Numbered from the stretch's first letter, positions 1 through 11,034 are shown. The stretch: DNA of 64,000 nt from Mesostigma viride (GCA_009746045.1 RPFO01000076.1:2208479-2272478); one strand, 5' to 3'. Notes: generated by a model not told the origin, from the sequence alone. Numbers and translations are program-made.

Positions 1-520
1 GTCAAAATGGAAAACGGCAAAACCAGAAATATCCTAACGCTGACAATTTAATAATTCAGCCAGCCAGCTCATCTGTCACACCTCTGAGCTGTCAGGCCAT
101 GTGTACTCTTCGAATGCAACCCTGAACACACTACCCAACCAAGCAGCACACCAATCAATTGGTGAGTGCTGGTTACATCAGATTTTATTACAGCTTTTTG
201 ACGCAACTTCCGTCAGCATTCCACACATGGCCGGCCGTTCAAACAAACGGCGCCTGACTTACAAAAGGTAAAGCTAGTTGCCAGTAGGATTCCCCGGTAC
301 ACAACAAGCCGTCCCCATTCGTCTAACAAGCCTCTCTGCATGTACAGCCACAAGGTTGTGGCGGCCCTTTCTTTCCCGCATTCTGTTTAATAAACTATTT
401 TCAGAGAAATCCGATGCTCACAACGTAGCTGTAGTTCCTTTGCGTCATATGGAAGCCGCCGACCTGGCAGAAGCCATTGATGTCTCTTCGTCCTTTTTCT
501 CACCACTCGAGTCAATATAG
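1..520. repeat. Repeat-derived DNA upstream of copia-1
   Basis: No gene is supported here. Positions about 358-412 resemble the right end of the 0.76-kb repeat that recurs at 12.3 and 22.8 kb: both have a cggcccT..CTTTCCCGCAT stretch, then a TTTAATnAAACTAT core and a CAGAGAAAnCCGAT end. This suggests the stretch is a diverged terminal piece of that family. The reading frame of the following polyprotein is closed by a TAG at 518-520, so the coding part of copia-1 does not continue upstream in frame. Confidence 0.4.
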
Positions 521-3500
521 ATGGACAGGCAGTTCGCGTGTCTAGAGGGCCAGCCTGGATTTGAATGCCTCAAGACAGTTGGGCGTGAGGACCACACTGG
601 TCAGGGTATAGTGGAGCGTGCTGTGCAAGAATTCAAGCAAGCTGCACGGAGACAAGGTGATGCATCCCTTTCAGCATACCCAGCCCGCCTCATGTGGGCG
701 TTGCGGATTTGTGCATGCCTTAATCGGCGTGTGTTGTTGTCCATTCCTTCTCGCAATGTGGTGATAACAGCTGAGGGATTGCAGCACGGCCACTACCCAC
801 CAGAGATAGAAGAGGAGTGGGCACGCCATTTGCAGGGTAGATTTGCCAACCTGGTACGAAGGGATACACGTAGGCCGGTTACCGCCTATAGTGTAGGAGA
901 CCTGGTTTGGGTGCATAAAGAGGGCCCCTTTGTAAAGAGGGGACAGTGGAATGGTCCAGCCACGGTAGTGTCCGTGGATGGGAGTGTGCGCAAGGCCGTT
1001 GTTTCCTTGCAGGACAAGCAACACCACATCCCGTGGAGCAAGCTCAAGCACTATCAACCGAACACAAGTGCGTGGGAGCGCCTTCTGCACTACTACGAGG
1101 ACGCGGACAACTTCTTGCGGCCTCCACCAGGTGACGTGATTGCCCCTCTTTTACCCATGCCTGCCTCTGACCCTATGCAAATGTCTGCCGAAGCTCGGGA
1201 GGTAGAGGACGATGAGCATGTTGAGGAGGACGGTGATCTGGTGGCACCTGCTGCAGATGTGCAGAGCTTAGCTCGCGAGCCCCCTGCTGACCTGCGCGAG
1301 GGTAGTAGGGAGGGCATTACCCCTGCCGTTAGCCAGGGTCCGGCTGCCGTTAGTCAGCCTCGCCGGGGTGGTGGGTTGCTCAGCAAGATTGTTCTAGGGC
1401 TGCGCCGGGACAATAACATGGGGTTAGGCTCCCTTCGCCGCCCACCACAGACTGCAGGCGTCCCCCCTCAGCTGGGCCCGAGCACTGCAGTCATCTCTTC
1501 CTCGTTAACCGCTAGGGCGCTGAATTGTGGGTTCCTCATTGATACCCAGGCCCAGGTCTCTATTATCAGGGCCAATTGTGTAGACTTTCCTTTGCTGCCC
1601 TCTCATTGGACTCAGGTCACTGATTTTGCTAGGTCAGGGTCCTACAAGGTCCTGGGGGAATTTCCCTTTACCATACTCGGCGCAGACACGCCCATGTGTG
1701 TGGTAGAGGGGTATGATGGGCCCGCCTTATTAGGGCAGCCGTTCTTGACGCTACCCGGGGTTACAGTGAGCAGCACACAGCTGTCCCGAGCGGGGTTTGG
1801 CTGCATGCGATTGAATAATTTTTCCCTCGATGTCGCTGCTCGGGGTCTCTCATTGCCTATGGTGGCTGCCATGAAAGGGGTAGAGTACAAGGATTCTGAA
1901 TTGCCTCCTGCACGCGATCTTCTCACCCCTAAAGCCCTCACCCCTGACAGTTTGGGGATTAGCTTCCACGATGTTGCCACTGAAAGCCCCATGTCCTTCC
2001 ATGATGTTGCCAGGCACGTCTCAACCGAGGAAGGGCTAGACAATACCCAAGGGGCTATGCTGGCTGCAGGGGAACGATGGTTAGGACTGGGTTGTGTGGA
2101 GCCAGTGGACCTAGTCCCAAGGGATGGCCGGTTGCTTCGTTTCAAATGGACCTTCCAGATGAAGCCGGTTCCCGGCACTGACAGGAAAGTAGAGTTTGCT
2201 AGACCTGTGGTGCTAGAATTTTCTGGATCTTCTGACCTGCCCTCCTCAGCCCTGACTCCCCCGGGCTTAAATAAAGACACTTGGCGATTGTTAGTTTGCT
2301 TTCATCTCGGGCGCCTCAAAAAAGGCTTGCCGCATGGCTCCGCGGTGCTGGATTTTTCTAAGGCCTTCCTGAACGGGGATTCAGATGAGACGGCTAAATT
2401 GTGGGAGGGCACCACACCGCTGTATGTTAGGACACCCAAGATGTGGGAACCTATTGTGGGCAAGAAGTTCATGAGGTTGGTGAAGGCTGTGGATGGGACC
2501 GTGGCCGGGCCGCGGGCGTGGCGCAAGAGTTTAGAGCGCCTTCTACTTAACCGCGCACGCATGATGTACAGCGACCTGGACCCCTCCTTGTTTGTTGGTG
2601 TCTGGAAGGGGGAGCTCGTGTTTGTTTTCGTGCATGCCGATGACTGTGACTGCCTGGGGCCACGGGAGTGGATTGTGTGGTTCCATTCGCTCGTGCACTC
2701 AGTGTACCCTGTGGGCAAGCTCGTCTTTAGGGAGCCGGGCAAGATCGTGCCCTTCATGGGCATGGACACTATTCTCGATCACGATGAGCAAGGGCAGTGG
2801 GTCATGTTGCTGCATCCTAAGGGTAGCTATGTCCCCGACCTGGTCAAGGAGGTCATGGCCCGCACTGGGCCTATCCTTCCCTCTGAGTGTGGTGCGCTGC
2901 GTGGCAAACTCAATTGGCTTGCGTGTACCACGAGCCCTGGCTTGGCTGTCCTTAGTCGGTTGACAGACGATGTTCTCTGCTTGTTGGCCCGCCCGGTTGT
3001 AGCTGAGTATGTGCAGGCCTCACCGGGGTTGATCCTGCAGGGTGTTGACTGGGACAAGCCCATCGAGCTAGGGGCTTATTGTGACAGTTCTTTGGATGCG
3101 CGGGTGCTCACCAAGATGCGTGGTAGGTGTGCGGCTGTTAGCTATATCTCAAACGCTGAACAATCTGCGTCATCCTCCATCTTTGAGTGGTTCTCACGTC
3201 TCCACCGCCGTGTGTATGTGGGGTCGGACACCGCCGAGGCGCGTGCGTACTGCGAGGCTGCAAGTGAGCTCGCGTATTTCCACGCGCTACTCTGCTGGAT
3301 CCTCAAGCTGGGCGGTCTCACCACACGCATCGATCGCGTCATGCGCACCGACAGCCAAGCGCTGGTGGACTTCATTGAGAACCCCTACGCTCGCACGAGA
3401 GACCTTGACTTCCTCCGGGTGAAGGAATTTTCTGATGCGCTCCATACCGAGCACGTGGCAGGCGACCAGAACTGCTCGGATGCTCTTACCAAGCTCTATA

Positions 3501-3574
3501 GCTCCGCCAAGGCACAGTATACTCTTCTTAGGCACCAAATGAACAATATGTCGCTGGGTCAGCCACGGCACTAG
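521..3574 (+). CDS. copia-like polyprotein fragment: integrase C-terminal part, retropepsin-like, RT, RNase H (copia-1)
   Basis: A single open frame of 1017 codons starts at an ATG directly after a stop. Residues about 1-60 carry the last integrase catalytic block (GQGIVERAVQEF, with the catalytic Glu). About 125-190 look like the integrase C-terminal fold (VGDLVWV...W.GPATV). About 335-440 are retropepsin-like (LIDTQAQVSII...ALLGQPFL). About 500-800 are copia reverse transcriptase with VHADD at about residue 704 in place of the usual YVDD. About 850-1000 are RNase H (CDSSLDA, RTDSQALVDF, DALTKL). Gag, the zinc-binding part and the first integrase aspartates are missing, so the copy is 5'-truncated although its frame is intact. 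The domain order INT-PR-RT is unlike the usual PR-INT-RT order of Ty1/copia. It would act in retrotransposition, not in host metabolism. Confidence 0.85.
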   Translation: MDRQFACLEGQPGFECLKTVGREDHTGQGIVERAVQEFKQAARRQGDASLSAYPARLMWALRICACLNRRVLLSIPSRNVVITAEGLQHGHYPPEIEEEWARHLQGRFANLVRRDTRRPVTAYSVGDLVWVHKEGPFVKRGQWNGPATVVSVDGSVRKAVVSLQDKQHHIPWSKLKHYQPNTSAWERLLHYYEDADNFLRPPPGDVIAPLLPMPASDPMQMSAEAREVEDDEHVEEDGDLVAPAADVQSLAREPPADLREGSREGITPAVSQGPAAVSQPRRGGGLLSKIVLGLRRDNNMGLGSLRRPPQTAGVPPQLGPSTAVISSSLTARALNCGFLIDTQAQVSIIRANCVDFPLLPSHWTQVTDFARSGSYKVLGEFPFTILGADTPMCVVEGYDGPALLGQPFLTLPGVTVSSTQLSRAGFGCMRLNNFSLDVAARGLSLPMVAAMKGVEYKDSELPPARDLLTPKALTPDSLGISFHDVATESPMSFHDVARHVSTEEGLDNTQGAMLAAGERWLGLGCVEPVDLVPRDGRLLRFKWTFQMKPVPGTDRKVEFARPVVLEFSGSSDLPSSALTPPGLNKDTWRLLVCFHLGRLKKGLPHGSAVLDFSKAFLNGDSDETAKLWEGTTPLYVRTPKMWEPIVGKKFMRLVKAVDGTVAGPRAWRKSLERLLLNRARMMYSDLDPSLFVGVWKGELVFVFVHADDCDCLGPREWIVWFHSLVHSVYPVGKLVFREPGKIVPFMGMDTILDHDEQGQWVMLLHPKGSYVPDLVKEVMARTGPILPSECGALRGKLNWLACTTSPGLAVLSRLTDDVLCLLARPVVAEYVQASPGLILQGVDWDKPIELGAYCDSSLDARVLTKMRGRCAAVSYISNAEQSASSSIFEWFSRLHRRVYVGSDTAEARAYCEAASELAYFHALLCWILKLGGLTTRIDRVMRTDSQALVDFIENPYARTRDLDFLRVKEFSDALHTEHVAGDQNCSDALTKLYSSAKAQYTLLRHQMNNMSLGQPRH

Positions 3575-4287
3575 TTGAGATGTCGTGGAGTGTGAATGGC
3601 CCCTTGACTCGGGTTTTATCTTGGTAGGTTTTCCCGGTAGCGATGCTCTGGTGTAATTTGTTTGGCTGGGGATTACCCTCCAAAACCATGTGGGGCCTAA
3701 GGTGCGGTCATGATGGCAAGGCCTGCGCGGCCGTAGTTCTTACAGATTTGAGTACGCAGTCCTATTGCCACATGAAAAATGAAAGGGCTGGAGTTGCAAT
3801 CTGTTGCATGACCGAAATGCGTGTATAAACTGGTGCATGCATAATGGAATGTAAATCTGTGAAACAATACTCACAATTGCTGCACACAGCTTGTGTGCAT
3901 GACCATGGTGGCAGTATAGCCAAGTTAATGCATTATAATTAGTGGTCACGCTGACTGTCGAGCACTGACTGTCGGTCAGGCTGTTGAAGTCGTGCCAAGG
4001 ATTGATGAGATAAAACACCCCTTCAGCGGGCAGAACAATGCGGCAATATTCCCTGCTAATGGATATTTGTAAATGGTTCTAGAAGCGTCTAGAAGCATTG
4101 TGCAACGCTGGCGTAACGCTAGTTCAGTGTGCCTCTTGGAAATCGCTAATGCACATGAAATGTGATTGGTGCAATGTCGATAAGGCCTATCGCAATCTTG
4201 GGGTTGCACACATGACTTGTAAACATATAAATTGATAATAAACCCAGGCACCTAGTGCCGCATTCTTGCAAACATCATTCTCATTCT
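3575..4287. other. Non-coding flank of copia-1
   Basis: No gene is recognised. The stretch is presumably the 3' untranslated or LTR region of copia-1. Positions 3793-3840 recur at 50757-50803 in a locally inverted arrangement. The stretch ends where the copia-2 copy begins, near 4288. Confidence 0.4.
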
Positions 4288-4917
4288 CAACTCCTTTTAT
4301 GCTCAAAGAGACTTAGGTAGCACCCATGTAAATGCTGCCTTATTGGGGAGCCCATGTCATCACTGGGTGTTAAGCCCAGGAATCACTCATGCCAGGCTGT
4401 GGCTCTGCTGGGGAATTGAACCCCACCCCAACCTCCAGGTTTAAAGGTGACCTGGAACTTTGAACAAGACAAACATTACAACCATGAGAACAACATGAGA
4501 ATGACATGATTATGTTTTATTCAAGCATTATATAACCCAGAATGTGGCTCCCTGGCAACCATGTGCCTCATGGTCACACAACCAGGTTCTTTATTAGCAA
4601 CAGGTTGGAAACAAGCACTAGAAAACATATGTACAGCAACCTGTAAGAACCAGCATTCGGGTTGCCCTTGCATGGCCTAACTGTTTGAGGCCAAAGGCGT
4701 CGACTTAAGTCCTGGCGACTCTTCTGAACCCCATGGGGAGGGCCAGGCATATGATTCTCAGCTGGTAGGAGTGCATTCCACACCAACTCCTGTCCAGGAG
4801 GGTGTACCTAATAACCCTGAAGGACCGGCTGTCAACCAGTAAGCACCAGTCACCACTTGGCACTTTGGTCAAACAGCCCACTGGGGACACCCAAGCTGAA
4901 GCAAGGCCTGGTCTCTA

Positions 4918-6533
4918 TGGCCGCACGTGTAAGGGGTCCATGAGCCCACGGAGCAGGGGGTACTGCCGCTCCGCCTTCTCCTCCAGCTTGGTGAGGGCAT
5001 CTGCAGGGTTGTCCACACCACTGAGGCACATGTTCAATGTGAGCTAGGTAGGACATCTCCTTGAGCAACAAGTAGTCAAGGTCCCTGCTTCTGGCCAGCT
5101 GCCTGTGCACAAATTGCACCATGCCCATGCTATCAGTCCTCACCAGTGTGTGCAGCTGCAACATACAGGAAGCCACTTGACATAGCTGGTAGAAGAGCTC
5201 CCTCAAGTAAAGAGCAGTATGCAGCCCTTCACAGATTGCCCTGCACTCAGCAATATCACTGCTGGGTGTAACCCTGTTCTGCAACCGACTGTACCAGGTA
5301 ACAAGTGAGGTGTGATCTTGCTCCAGGGTAACTAATGCTGCTGCCCTGCCCCTGACCTCTGTGACCTTCCTATTGTCCATAGAACTGTCCACATAGAGAA
5401 CCATGTCAAGGGGCTTGTACAAATCCACAGGACCCAGTATAAGAGGGGGAGACATCATGACAGCCTGCACCACACTCTCAGCACCCACCTCAACCAGCTG
5501 GGAATCAGTAAGTCGACTCAAGACCAGCAAGTCAGGGGCACATATACTTGCAAGCCATGCCAGCATGCCCCTGATGGTAGCACACCTAGCCTGCGTGATG
5601 GGCTCCTGCAATGCATCTACAATCTGCTGGGGTAGTCCTTACCACCCTCCATCCTGATGAACCACGAGCCCTTGGCTTGGAACAACGTAGCCTGCATGCC
5701 ACAGAAGACCATAGGCTCATTCTCCACCATGTGCTGTATCTTACCCAGCTCAAACCGCTTCTGGATCTTGGCCAAACAGCCTCAACCCAGTCTGGTGGAC
5801 CTATGAGATGCAGGTCATCACCATGCAGTGAGGCAAAGACAGGAAGGCCATTGTGTGACCCTTGGAACAAACAGGGATCCACTGGAGACACAGAAAACCC
5901 ACAAGTATTCTTCAAGAACTTCTCTAGGCTCTTTCTCCAGATAATGGGACTGGACCTGAGACCTTCCAACCCTTTCAGAATTCTCAGGTACCTGGCCTTT
6001 ATCTCTGCTCTCCATACAGCAGGTACAGTCACAAAGAAAGGAGGGATATCTCTCCAAGTCTGCCTAGCCTGATCTTGGTCACCCTTGAGAAAAGCCCTCT
6101 TGAAATCAATCAGCACAGAGCTATAGGGCACACCCTTAACCAGAAAAGACAGAAATATACACAGCAGAATCCTCCACGTGTCATGCAGCATCCCTGGAGT
6201 ATAGAGCTCCTCATCTAACAACTGGCCAGTGCCATGATACTCGGTTACAACTGGTCTGACATGTGGCACCTGGACACCATCTACCTCCTTGAGCTTGAGG
6301 ACAAACATCAATCTGAGCAGCTGGTGAACTTCTGGCAGCTCATCCACAGGTTCTGCACAGTTGGAAACTATCCACTCATGCCCAGAAGCAACAAAGCCAA
6401 GAGTCCATGCCTTAGCCATCTTGGGGCTTTGCATCATCTCGACTAGCTGGCGCCAGGGAATAGGACTGTGAGCAGCTATCTGGTACCTGTTTACCCCTAA
6501 CTGCCGTGGATCAAAGGTGGTTGGGATTATCAA
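4918..6533 (-). pseudogene. copia-2 reverse transcriptase/RNase H, frameshifted
   Basis: This is the counterpart of the intact 538-codon frame at 52549-54165. The N-terminal part (6533 down to about 5640) starts MIIPTTFDPRQ and keeps the RT motif LHGDD. The frame is lost by a 1-base deletion near 5770 (GCCAAACAG against GCCAAGACAG) and a short deletion near 5630. A 4-base insertion near 5023 breaks the end of RNase H. RNase H motifs (YVDSSMD, VRTDSMGMVQF) remain readable in another frame. It is almost certainly non-functional. Confidence 0.85.
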
Positions 6534-6544
6534 CAGGTCCTCAG

Positions 6545-7782
6545 CTATGGGCTCCTGACCTTGAGGACCCTCAGCTGGCTGACTCTAACAGCCTTCACCG
6601 CCACTGCAAGACCCTGGGAATAGTGATATCTTTCAAGGGGGAGGCTGCCCCTGCCTTCTAGTGCCAACTCATCAGAGGTCAAAGTAACCCCTGGCATGCA
6701 CAAGAAGTTCTGACCCAGAATGGCAGGCCCCTGATAGCCCTCTACCACACAGAACGTGGTGGGCACCCCTAAGATAGGCACACTCACTTCCCCAAGGATC
6801 TTCATGGACACCTTTCCTGAGAAATCAGACACAGCAAGGCAACTGGGATGGGACATCTGTAAGCCTACAGCATCCTCTTCCCTGATGACAGACACCTGTG
6901 AGTTGGTATCTACCTCCATTGTAGCTGCCCAGCACGACCCCCACCCCGTGAGCTTGGATACCTTGGGATCATGTTTGCTGCGCATGAGTGCTCGGATGAC
7001 GTCCGCCATGAGAGGCCCCCGGGCCTTAGGTGGCTGCCCCGTCCCCTCTGGCCTTGTGACAGTTGCTTCAGCAGCCTCTCCTGCTCGTCATCTTCCAGCA
7101 GGGACAGACCATCATCCACCACCAGAGGATTGTTAGCTGCTGCTGCCTGGCTCTGGCCTGGCTCCTCAACCCAGCTGGGAGGGCCTGGCCCGTCTGCAGG
7201 CCAGATTGCATGTGGCCTTCTTTCCTTGACATGAGCCCAGGACAACCTGTACACGTGCCTTGGATCCTTTTCCAAAGCCACCAGGCAAGATCTGTTAGCT
7301 TCTTCCACACGAGTGACAACCCCATCCTGCCACTTCCCCCGCTTGCCTGGAATAGATGGTTCCTTCCACATCCTGACCTTCAGCCCCACCTGAGGCCTCA
7401 GCACATTCCAGTTCTTGTCCTTACGTCTCAGCTGGGCAAACAGCCTGTCTGCCTTCCTAAGACTGGCCTGCACCACGTTCTCAGGTAACAAGCTATACTG
7501 CAGGGCCAGGGGAGAGACAGCCACACCATCAAAGTAATAGTTAACCCTGTGGTTCAGCTGCTCTTCTATCCCCTTACACCAGGCTGCCCTCTCTAAGGCA
7601 GATGCCACAAGTGGCACTGATTCTGCTGCTAGCACCACTGTCTTCACCTCACGTATGGATCTCTCTACAGCCCCTTGCTGCCCATGACTCTCCCTGGGGA
7701 CTACTACCAGCTTACAAGGCAGCTGGTCCTGATGCTTGAGCAAACAGTCAAACTGCAAGTCTGCCTGCACACTCTTGCACAT
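6545..7782 (-). pseudogene. copia-2 integrase (C-terminal half) and retropepsin-like domain
   Basis: Reading from 7782 downwards, the first part carries the integrase block GQQGAVERSIREVK with the catalytic Glu, then a basic C-terminal fold (PSIPGKRGKWQDGVVTRV). It runs into an acidic linker and then, in a second frame from about 7009, a retropepsin-like domain. That domain has MEVDTNSQVSVI at the active site, a GKVSMKILGEVSV flap region and AILGQNFL near the end. A small indel near 7080 (cctctcctgct against cctcctcctgct in the sister copy) separates the two frames. It lies directly upstream of RT, so the protease-like domain sits between integrase and RT. Confidence 0.8.
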
Positions 7783-8281
7783 GCCCCAAAGCCTGGGATC
7801 AGGGCCTTCATACCCAACAACAAGTGGTGCTCCTGCATACCAGGCAGAACGTCTATCAGTCTGTATCGACTGAACCTGTCCACTCCCACCAATATGTACA
7901 AGCCCCTAATATGCTGGATATCCATCTGGATGTCAGTCGCCACGCTCCCTAGCAGGCTCCCTAGCATGGGACTGAGGTGGGTGAACAGCATTCTCGTGGC
8001 AACCACAGTTCTCAGCAGCAGCCTGGCAAGCCACCCACAAAGGCTCTCTACCTAGCTTCCAAGCAAACATTGCAGCCTGCCCAGAATGCCCAAACATGGG
8101 ATGCAACCTATGGCCAGCCTCAGCATAGCTCAGCACTCTCTCAGTACTGACCTGGCGAGACGTCTGAACCGTGTGTGGGGACACATGATCCACTCCTGAG
8201 GTTCCAGGGCTTCCCTGCAGGCCATTCTGACTCCCCAAGCCAGGCCCTGCTCCCTGGACCGCTCCAGGCACTTCCAGCACG
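7783..8281 (-). pseudogene. copia-2 integrase N-terminal region, broken
   Basis: Minus-strand reading matches the zinc-binding and early core region of the sister copy (55336-55881): a His-rich HRLHPMFGHSGQ segment, a C-x-C pair, then ILVGVDRFSRY, which fits the second catalytic Asp region of copia integrase. Several indels break the frame. Homology to the sister copy ends near 8281. Confidence 0.7.
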
Positions 8282-8490
8282 CCGTGGCTTGCCAAAAACG
8301 CTGTGACCGACCTAGTGTGATATGACATAAACTGCCACAACCACTACCAAGTTGCAACGGTCTTATCTGAAAGACTTAAATGGTTGATCAGGCCACTATG
8401 TGTGCTAGTCTTCCCCAGAAAACTGCACACCGTCTCTCTTTGCTGAAATGAAAATGTTCCTTTGCAGATGGAGGTAGTCTCTTCGAGTAA

Positions 8491-8725
8491 CGAAAAGAGG
8501 GCTCTCAGCCGAGGACAAGGAACTGTCCCTCGTGCCTGATGACCACCTTATCGATCCCCTTGTGTACCGTCGCGTGCCGCGTTTGAATATCCTTGCTGGA
8601 GCGTCTAGCTAACGCCCCAGCAAGGATATTCAAACGCGGCACGCGACGGTACACAAGGGGATCAATAAGGTGGTCATCAGGCACGAGGGACAGTTCCTTG
8701 TCCTCGGCTGAGAGCCCTCTTTTCG
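8491..8725. repeat. Long near-perfect palindrome, 109-bp arms
   Basis: Positions 8491-8599 are the reverse complement of 8617-8725 with a single mismatch (atcgatcc against the complement of ggatcaat). A 17-base spacer, 8600-8616, separates them. The right arm belongs to the 0.29-kb repeat found again at 9988 and 10276, so the left arm is an inverted partial copy. The structure could extrude as a cruciform. Confidence 0.92.
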
Positions 8726-8870
8726 CTAATCATGGGACAGGTCCTCGCCCACCCCACAGGGCATGCAGTTAAGGCAGGCACGTCAGCTCAGCTCATTTGG
8801 GGTTTACCAAATTAAGCTGAGTTGCCAGCCGCCATGGTGGCGCCGGAGATTGTTACACGCAGACGCGACA
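8598..8870 (+). repeat. 0.29-kb repeat, copy 1
   Basis: This copy starts ggagcgtctagctaacg and ends cacgcagacgcgaca. It matches the tandem copies at 9988-10275 and 10276-10561. Inside lies a hairpin-forming stretch near 8790-8822 (CTCAGCT..ATTTGG, loop, CCAAAT..AGCTGAG). No coding potential is evident. Confidence 0.85.
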
Positions 8871-9987
8871 GCTGTCACGGACGCGAGCTATGTCATCCGG
8901 GCGCCCACTATATGCACAAGACCGGTGACGTGCGCAAGGAATTTGTTTTCTACGCATTTTCGACAAAGGCTAGTGACCGGGGGGGGACACTAGCACTTGC
9001 AGCATAAGAGCGGACGAAAGTGTACGTGCACGCGCGCCGGGCCAGGCACAGCTGGGCGCGCAGCACTGACTTGAGCGGACGGCAGCACAAGTGCGCAGCG
9101 TCGAGAGGATCATACGCGCGTTAGTGGACAGCTGGAGCTGAAGCTGGACTGCTGGACTTCAACAGCGCCGAGGCTATTGACAGGCCAGGTGTCTTTGTGG
9201 TGTAGAATAGCGGGTCAACGTTATGAGGACTGGACAGAAAATGGAAAAGGACAATTTGCGGTGCGGAGCCAGATCGCTGGAATGAATGCGAAATCGTTGG
9301 CAGCCCTACTACAAAGGGATTTCTTCTAGAAAGGAACGATTAGACGCAATGTTTGCTGGGCCACTCACACGCAAGGTGTGAGCGTGCAGATTGTCTGAAG
9401 GATATTATGCTTCAACCTTGGTGGACGTGACTCAATGCCGGACATTCCCACCAGGGACAGAAATGCCGGAGCCTCTAGGAGATGAGATCGGCAACAGGGT
9501 AGCAATTTAGATTTGTCGGGACGCCTTCCTGCTTTTGTTGGCATGTGTGGTAGAAAGCCAGGACGGCAACTGGAATGCGGTTTCTATTTGCATGGTTCAG
9601 GCAGCAAGATAGTTTTGGCATTGCTGGCTGGACTGACAAGTGTGGCGTGTGTCATGCGTGTGGCATGACGAATGGTTTGGTTCATAGTCGAAGAGGACTC
9701 TCACGCAGCGTGTAGTCTCTTCGAGTCTCTCGTTAGTGGCCTTCGTGTTTCTCCCTTTCCTTGGGAGCAAGGCCGGTAGCATGTCATGGAGCGCTGCCTA
9801 ACTGCGGGCTCGTAAGCATGGAGTGCATGCATCGATATTGAGACTATCAACGTGTTGTAATTGTATTAACTTTCTCAATAAATTCCGCATGTGCGGCTTC
9901 ATCATCAGACTGTGCAAAGTGTGTGTTGTGAAAGCATTGTTCTATAGCAGGGGAGGCAAAAGCATCCTCTTGCACCATCATATTGTC
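8871..9987. other. No recognised gene
   Basis: About 1.1 kb with only short frames. No domain, RNA gene or clear repeat was recognised. It separates repeat copy 1 from the tandem pair and may be the unique part of a larger element bounded by that repeat. Confidence 0.4.
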
Positions 9988-10561
9988 GCAATTAGAGTAG
10001 TTGGAGCGTCTAGCTAACGCCCCAGCAAGGATATTCAAACGCGGCACGCGACGGTACACAAGGGGATCAATAAGGTGGTCATCAGGCACGAGGGACAGTT
10101 CCTTGTCCTCGGCTGAGAGCCCTCTTTTCGCTAATCATGGGACAGGTCCTCGCCCACCCCACAGGGCATGCAGTTAAGGTAGGCACGTCAGCTCAGCTCA
10201 TTTGGGTTTTACCAAATTAAGCTGAGTGGCCAGCCGCCATGGTGGCGCCAAAGATTGTTACACGCAGACGCGACAGCAATTAGATTAGTTGGAGCGTCTA
10301 GCTAACGCCCCAGCAAGGATAGTCAAACGCGGCACATGACGGTACACAAGGGGATCAATAAGGTGGTCATCAGGCACGAGGGACAGTTCCTTGTCCTCGG
10401 CTGAGAACCCTCCCTACATTAATAATGGGACAGGTCCTCGCCCACCCCACCGGGCATGCAGTTAAGGCAGGCACGTCAGCTCAGCTCATTTGGGTTTTAC
10501 CAAAGCTGAGCATGGCCAGCCGCCATGGTGGCGCCGGAGACTGTGGCACGCAGACGCGACA
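9988..10561 (+). repeat. 0.29-kb repeat, tandem copies 2 and 3
   Basis: Two head-to-tail units, 9988-10275 and 10276-10561, each start gcaattagantagttggag and end with the cgcagacgcgac block. They differ from each other and from copy 1 by scattered substitutions and small indels (for example cacgcgacgg against cacatgacgg). Confidence 0.9.
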
Positions 10562-11034
10562 TATATGCAACCTCGTTCCATCCTTGTTCCTCGGTCATGA
10601 GCAACGCTGTGCAACGCTACTTTGCCAGAGCCTCGTATCGCTGCCCTGCCTCCTCGTTGCAGGCAGCATACAGGAATCTCTGGCTATCCTGTGTCTAGGA
10701 CAGCACAGGACCTGCCACAGTTCTGCATGGACTTACATCCTTGCAGACCTGCTGGCTGGCTACTGGCTTCTACTAGCCACAGGACCGTTGCGTCCTCAGT
10801 ACACTGTGTCCCAGTCACGTGATGGTTCAGGCTAAGCCTGTGCAGGCTCTGCCTGCCACGTGTCCTGTCCACTATGCCCTGAGAGTGCACCGCCCCCGCC
10901 CGCCGGTCGGCAGCACTTCGGGACCTGATATCTCTCTCGTCCCTCGTCTGTTCTAGGCGGTTGACACGGCGTTGGAAAGGTCTCCTCAACCTGCATCCAT
11001 CTAGCACATTGGTGCCCCAATATGCTAACTGAGA
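10562..11034 (-). repeat. Diverged LTR of the copia-3 family
   Basis: From about 10640 the sequence follows the LTRs at 50905 and 58584: shared blocks are gtcacgtgat, gcctgccacgtgtcctgtcc, ctgatatctctctcgtccc and cacggcgttggaaaggtct, and the copy ends in the same ATGCTAACT terminus. Divergence is clearly higher than between the two LTRs of the complete element, so this is an old solo or truncated LTR. Confidence 0.75.

Larger units (their letters stand above)
4288..8281 (-). mobile_element. copia-2, truncated and frameshifted copy of the 50.9-59.2 kb element
   Basis: From about 4288 to 8281 this minus-strand segment aligns closely with 51.94-55.75 kb, with the same tail, RT/RNase H, protease-like and integrase parts in the same order. 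Both LTRs are missing: the left end starts inside the 3' tail, and the right end stops near 8281, where the related copy continues into gag. Compared with the complete copy it has several small indels that break the frame. It is therefore an old or recombined fragment rather than an active element. Confidence 0.85.

Noticed and set aside
1642-2769. Minus-strand frames opposite copia-1 (212 and 155 codons)
   Set aside because: Shadows of the intact plus-strand polyprotein, with no domain content of their own.
4405-4435. A tRNA gene at the GGGGTTCAATTCCCC motif
   Set aside because: Only a T-arm is visible; no matching acceptor strand, D-arm or anticodon arm was found at the expected distance.
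9847-10089. An 80-codon minus-strand frame overlapping the 0.29-kb repeat
   Set aside because: It spans the repeat boundary and has no recognised relatives; likely chance.
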